From the NCBI GenBank assembly GCA_020351895.1, contig CP070672.1, positions 768,844-776,359 on the forward strand: 7,516 nt of DNA. The letters are read 5' to 3'. The position numbers and the translations under genes are program-made. Position 1 is the first letter of the stretch. Each line of letters starts with the position of its first letter. The notes beneath the pieces were generated by a model that made no database searches, was not told the origin of the DNA, and saw nothing but the letters and a program-made list of their open reading frames with translations. This DNA comes from Thermoplasmata archaeon (lineage in GTDB: Archaea; Thermoplasmatota; Thermoplasmata; GCA-020350865). Shown here one piece after another: positions 7,011-7,516 of the stretch.

Positions 7011-7018
7011 TTTTTTTT
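7011..7018 (+). terminator. T8 run, probable terminator of the propeller-protein gene
   Basis: A run of eight T lies 42 bases after the stop codon at 6968 on the coding strand. U-tracts of this kind are the usual archaeal termination signal. No strong hairpin precedes it. A second T8 (7195-7202) could act as a backup. Confidence 0.45.
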
Positions 7019-7025
7019 CCTATTC

Positions 7026-7035
7026 AAAAAACCGC
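7026..7035 (-). terminator. GCGGTTTTTT on minus strand, possible terminator of the regulator gene
   Basis: Read on the minus strand this is GCGG followed by six T, about 240 bases downstream of the regulator's stop. The same ten bases occur on the plus strand at 7191-7200. Position and T-run suggest termination, but the long distance from the gene makes it uncertain. Confidence 0.25.
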
Positions 7036-7190
7036 TTTCCTCTTCCTTATGATCTTGCTTAACGAAACGCCACACCCTGTTTCTATAAAATCTACATCCA
7101 TCAAAATTCCCAACCAACCCCACAACCTCGTTCTAAAATAAATTCTCCACTCTCCCCTCCTTCACTCTATTCGAAATCGCTTGGAGAAAC

Positions 7191-7202
7191 GCGGTTTTTT
7201 TT
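7191..7202 (+). terminator. GCGG followed by T8, possible second plus-strand terminator
   Basis: GCGG precedes eight T on the plus strand (7195-7202), close to the end of the converging regulator gene. It would stop plus-strand read-through before it runs antisense into that gene. No strong stem is visible. Confidence 0.3.
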
Positions 7203-7273
7203 GGTGGAGAATACCTTATGCTACATCAATAAAATCTGAACCTTGACCAATGCCTAACCTGATATTATCATCC

Positions 7274-7516
7274 TCATTTTGCTACGTACTTTGTTTGGGG
7301 TCCTTCCCCTACCTTCTTTATAAAACCAAATCGCATCATCTTTTTTACATGGAAGAGTACAGAGGGTTTGGATAGACCAATGACCTCGGAGATTTCCCCG
7401 CTTTTTTTCGGTTCTGTTAGTATTTTTAGTATTTCCAAATCCACATGATCCAGAAGGATATCAAAGTTTCTTAAAAGCGTTAATTCGAATCTGTGAGGCC
7501 TGCTGTCAAAATCCAA
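7274..7516 (-). CDS. Winged-helix (ArsR-like) transcriptional regulator, C-terminal part; 5' end outside window
   Basis: The frame is open to the window edge, so the TTG at 7516 is unlikely to be the real start; 80 residues are visible. Residues 25-34 (VDLEILKILT) form the first helix of the domain, 39-46 the second (GEISEVIG), and 49-61 the likely DNA-recognition helix (SKPSVLFHVKKMM). A wing follows (FIKKVGEGPQTKYVAK) and the protein ends immediately after it. The pattern fits archaeal and bacterial ArsR/MarR-type winged helices, in which such a domain binds operator DNA as a dimer. No metal-binding Cys set is visible in this part. The ligand and target genes cannot be told. It converges with the surface-protein gene, so co-regulation with it is not implied. 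Confidence 0.7.
   Translation of the reverse strand: MDFDSRPHRFELTLLRNFDILLDHVDLEILKILTEPKKSGEISEVIGLSKPSVLFHVKKMMRFGFIKKVGEGPQTKYVAK

Larger units (their letters stand above)
6969..7273. other. Intergenic region between converging genes
   Basis: These 305 bases lie between the stop of the propeller-protein gene and the stop of the minus-strand regulator. They hold T-runs on both strands and a pyrimidine-rich plus strand (about 7035-7190). No supported gene, tRNA or repeat array was found. Small frames seen here lack good starts or ribosome sites. Confidence 0.6.

Noticed and set aside
7024..7101. A 25-codon frame on the minus strand (starts MDVDFIETG)
   Set aside because: It has no convincing ribosome site and ends within the candidate terminator, with no recognisable feature.

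Overview
The window looks like metagenome-derived archaeal DNA made of two stretches of different character. Bases 1 to about 1260 are AT-rich: hand-counted 60-base blocks at 1-60, 61-120, 541-600 and 1201-1260 give about 22, 28, 37 and 27 % GC. From about 1270 onward the counted blocks are higher (1321-1380 about 45 %, 4501-4560 about 43 %). The change coincides with a point where a surface-protein gene starts in the middle of a repeat domain, with no start codon or signal peptide, and where a small membrane-protein gene begins on the other strand. The simplest reading is that unrelated sequences are joined here, either by misassembly or by a real rearrangement. Archaeal origin of the right part is inferred from TATA-like promoter sequence, T-run termination, and N-glycosylation-rich repeat proteins with a C-terminal membrane anchor. 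This style is common in Candidatus Thermoplasmatota and related uncultured Euryarchaeota, but the assignment is tentative. The left part could come from another AT-rich organism.

Left part: a 5'-truncated pyrF (orotidine-5'-phosphate decarboxylase, type 2 form; bases 2-832, +) faces a small four-helix membrane protein of unknown function (850-1251, -), tail to tail with 17 bases between the stop codons.

Right part: two genes for large cell-surface proteins follow in the same direction. The first (truncated start to 4061) consists of seven complete and one partial Ig-like (Big_2-like) repeats of about 105 residues, one fibronectin type III domain, a transmembrane helix and a very short basic tail. 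The second (4140-6968) has a signal peptide, a seven-bladed Asp-box (BNR/sialidase-like) beta-propeller, two Fn3-like domains, two cadherin-like/He_PIG domains, a calcium-binding-type Asp/Gly loop, a transmembrane helix, and a cytoplasmic tail rich in Glu and Pro. A TATA-like element and a good Shine-Dalgarno site lie in the 78-base gap, so the second gene probably has its own promoter. The two proteins end in similar anchors (Asp-rich, Phe-Pro, hydrophobic helix, Arg/Lys-Lys-Ser-Glu), which suggests the same envelope location. Their domains point to binding or adhesion, and no enzyme active site can be recognised.

Right edge: a 305-base intergenic stretch with T-runs on both strands (likely terminators) separates the second surface gene from the C-terminal part of a winged-helix (ArsR-like) transcription regulator on the minus strand, which runs off the window. 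No RNA gene, CRISPR array, transposase or phage gene was seen. No clearly new biological system is evident. The most notable points are the mid-domain junction, the two-domain higher-order repeat of the first surface protein, and the acidic proline-rich tail of the second.
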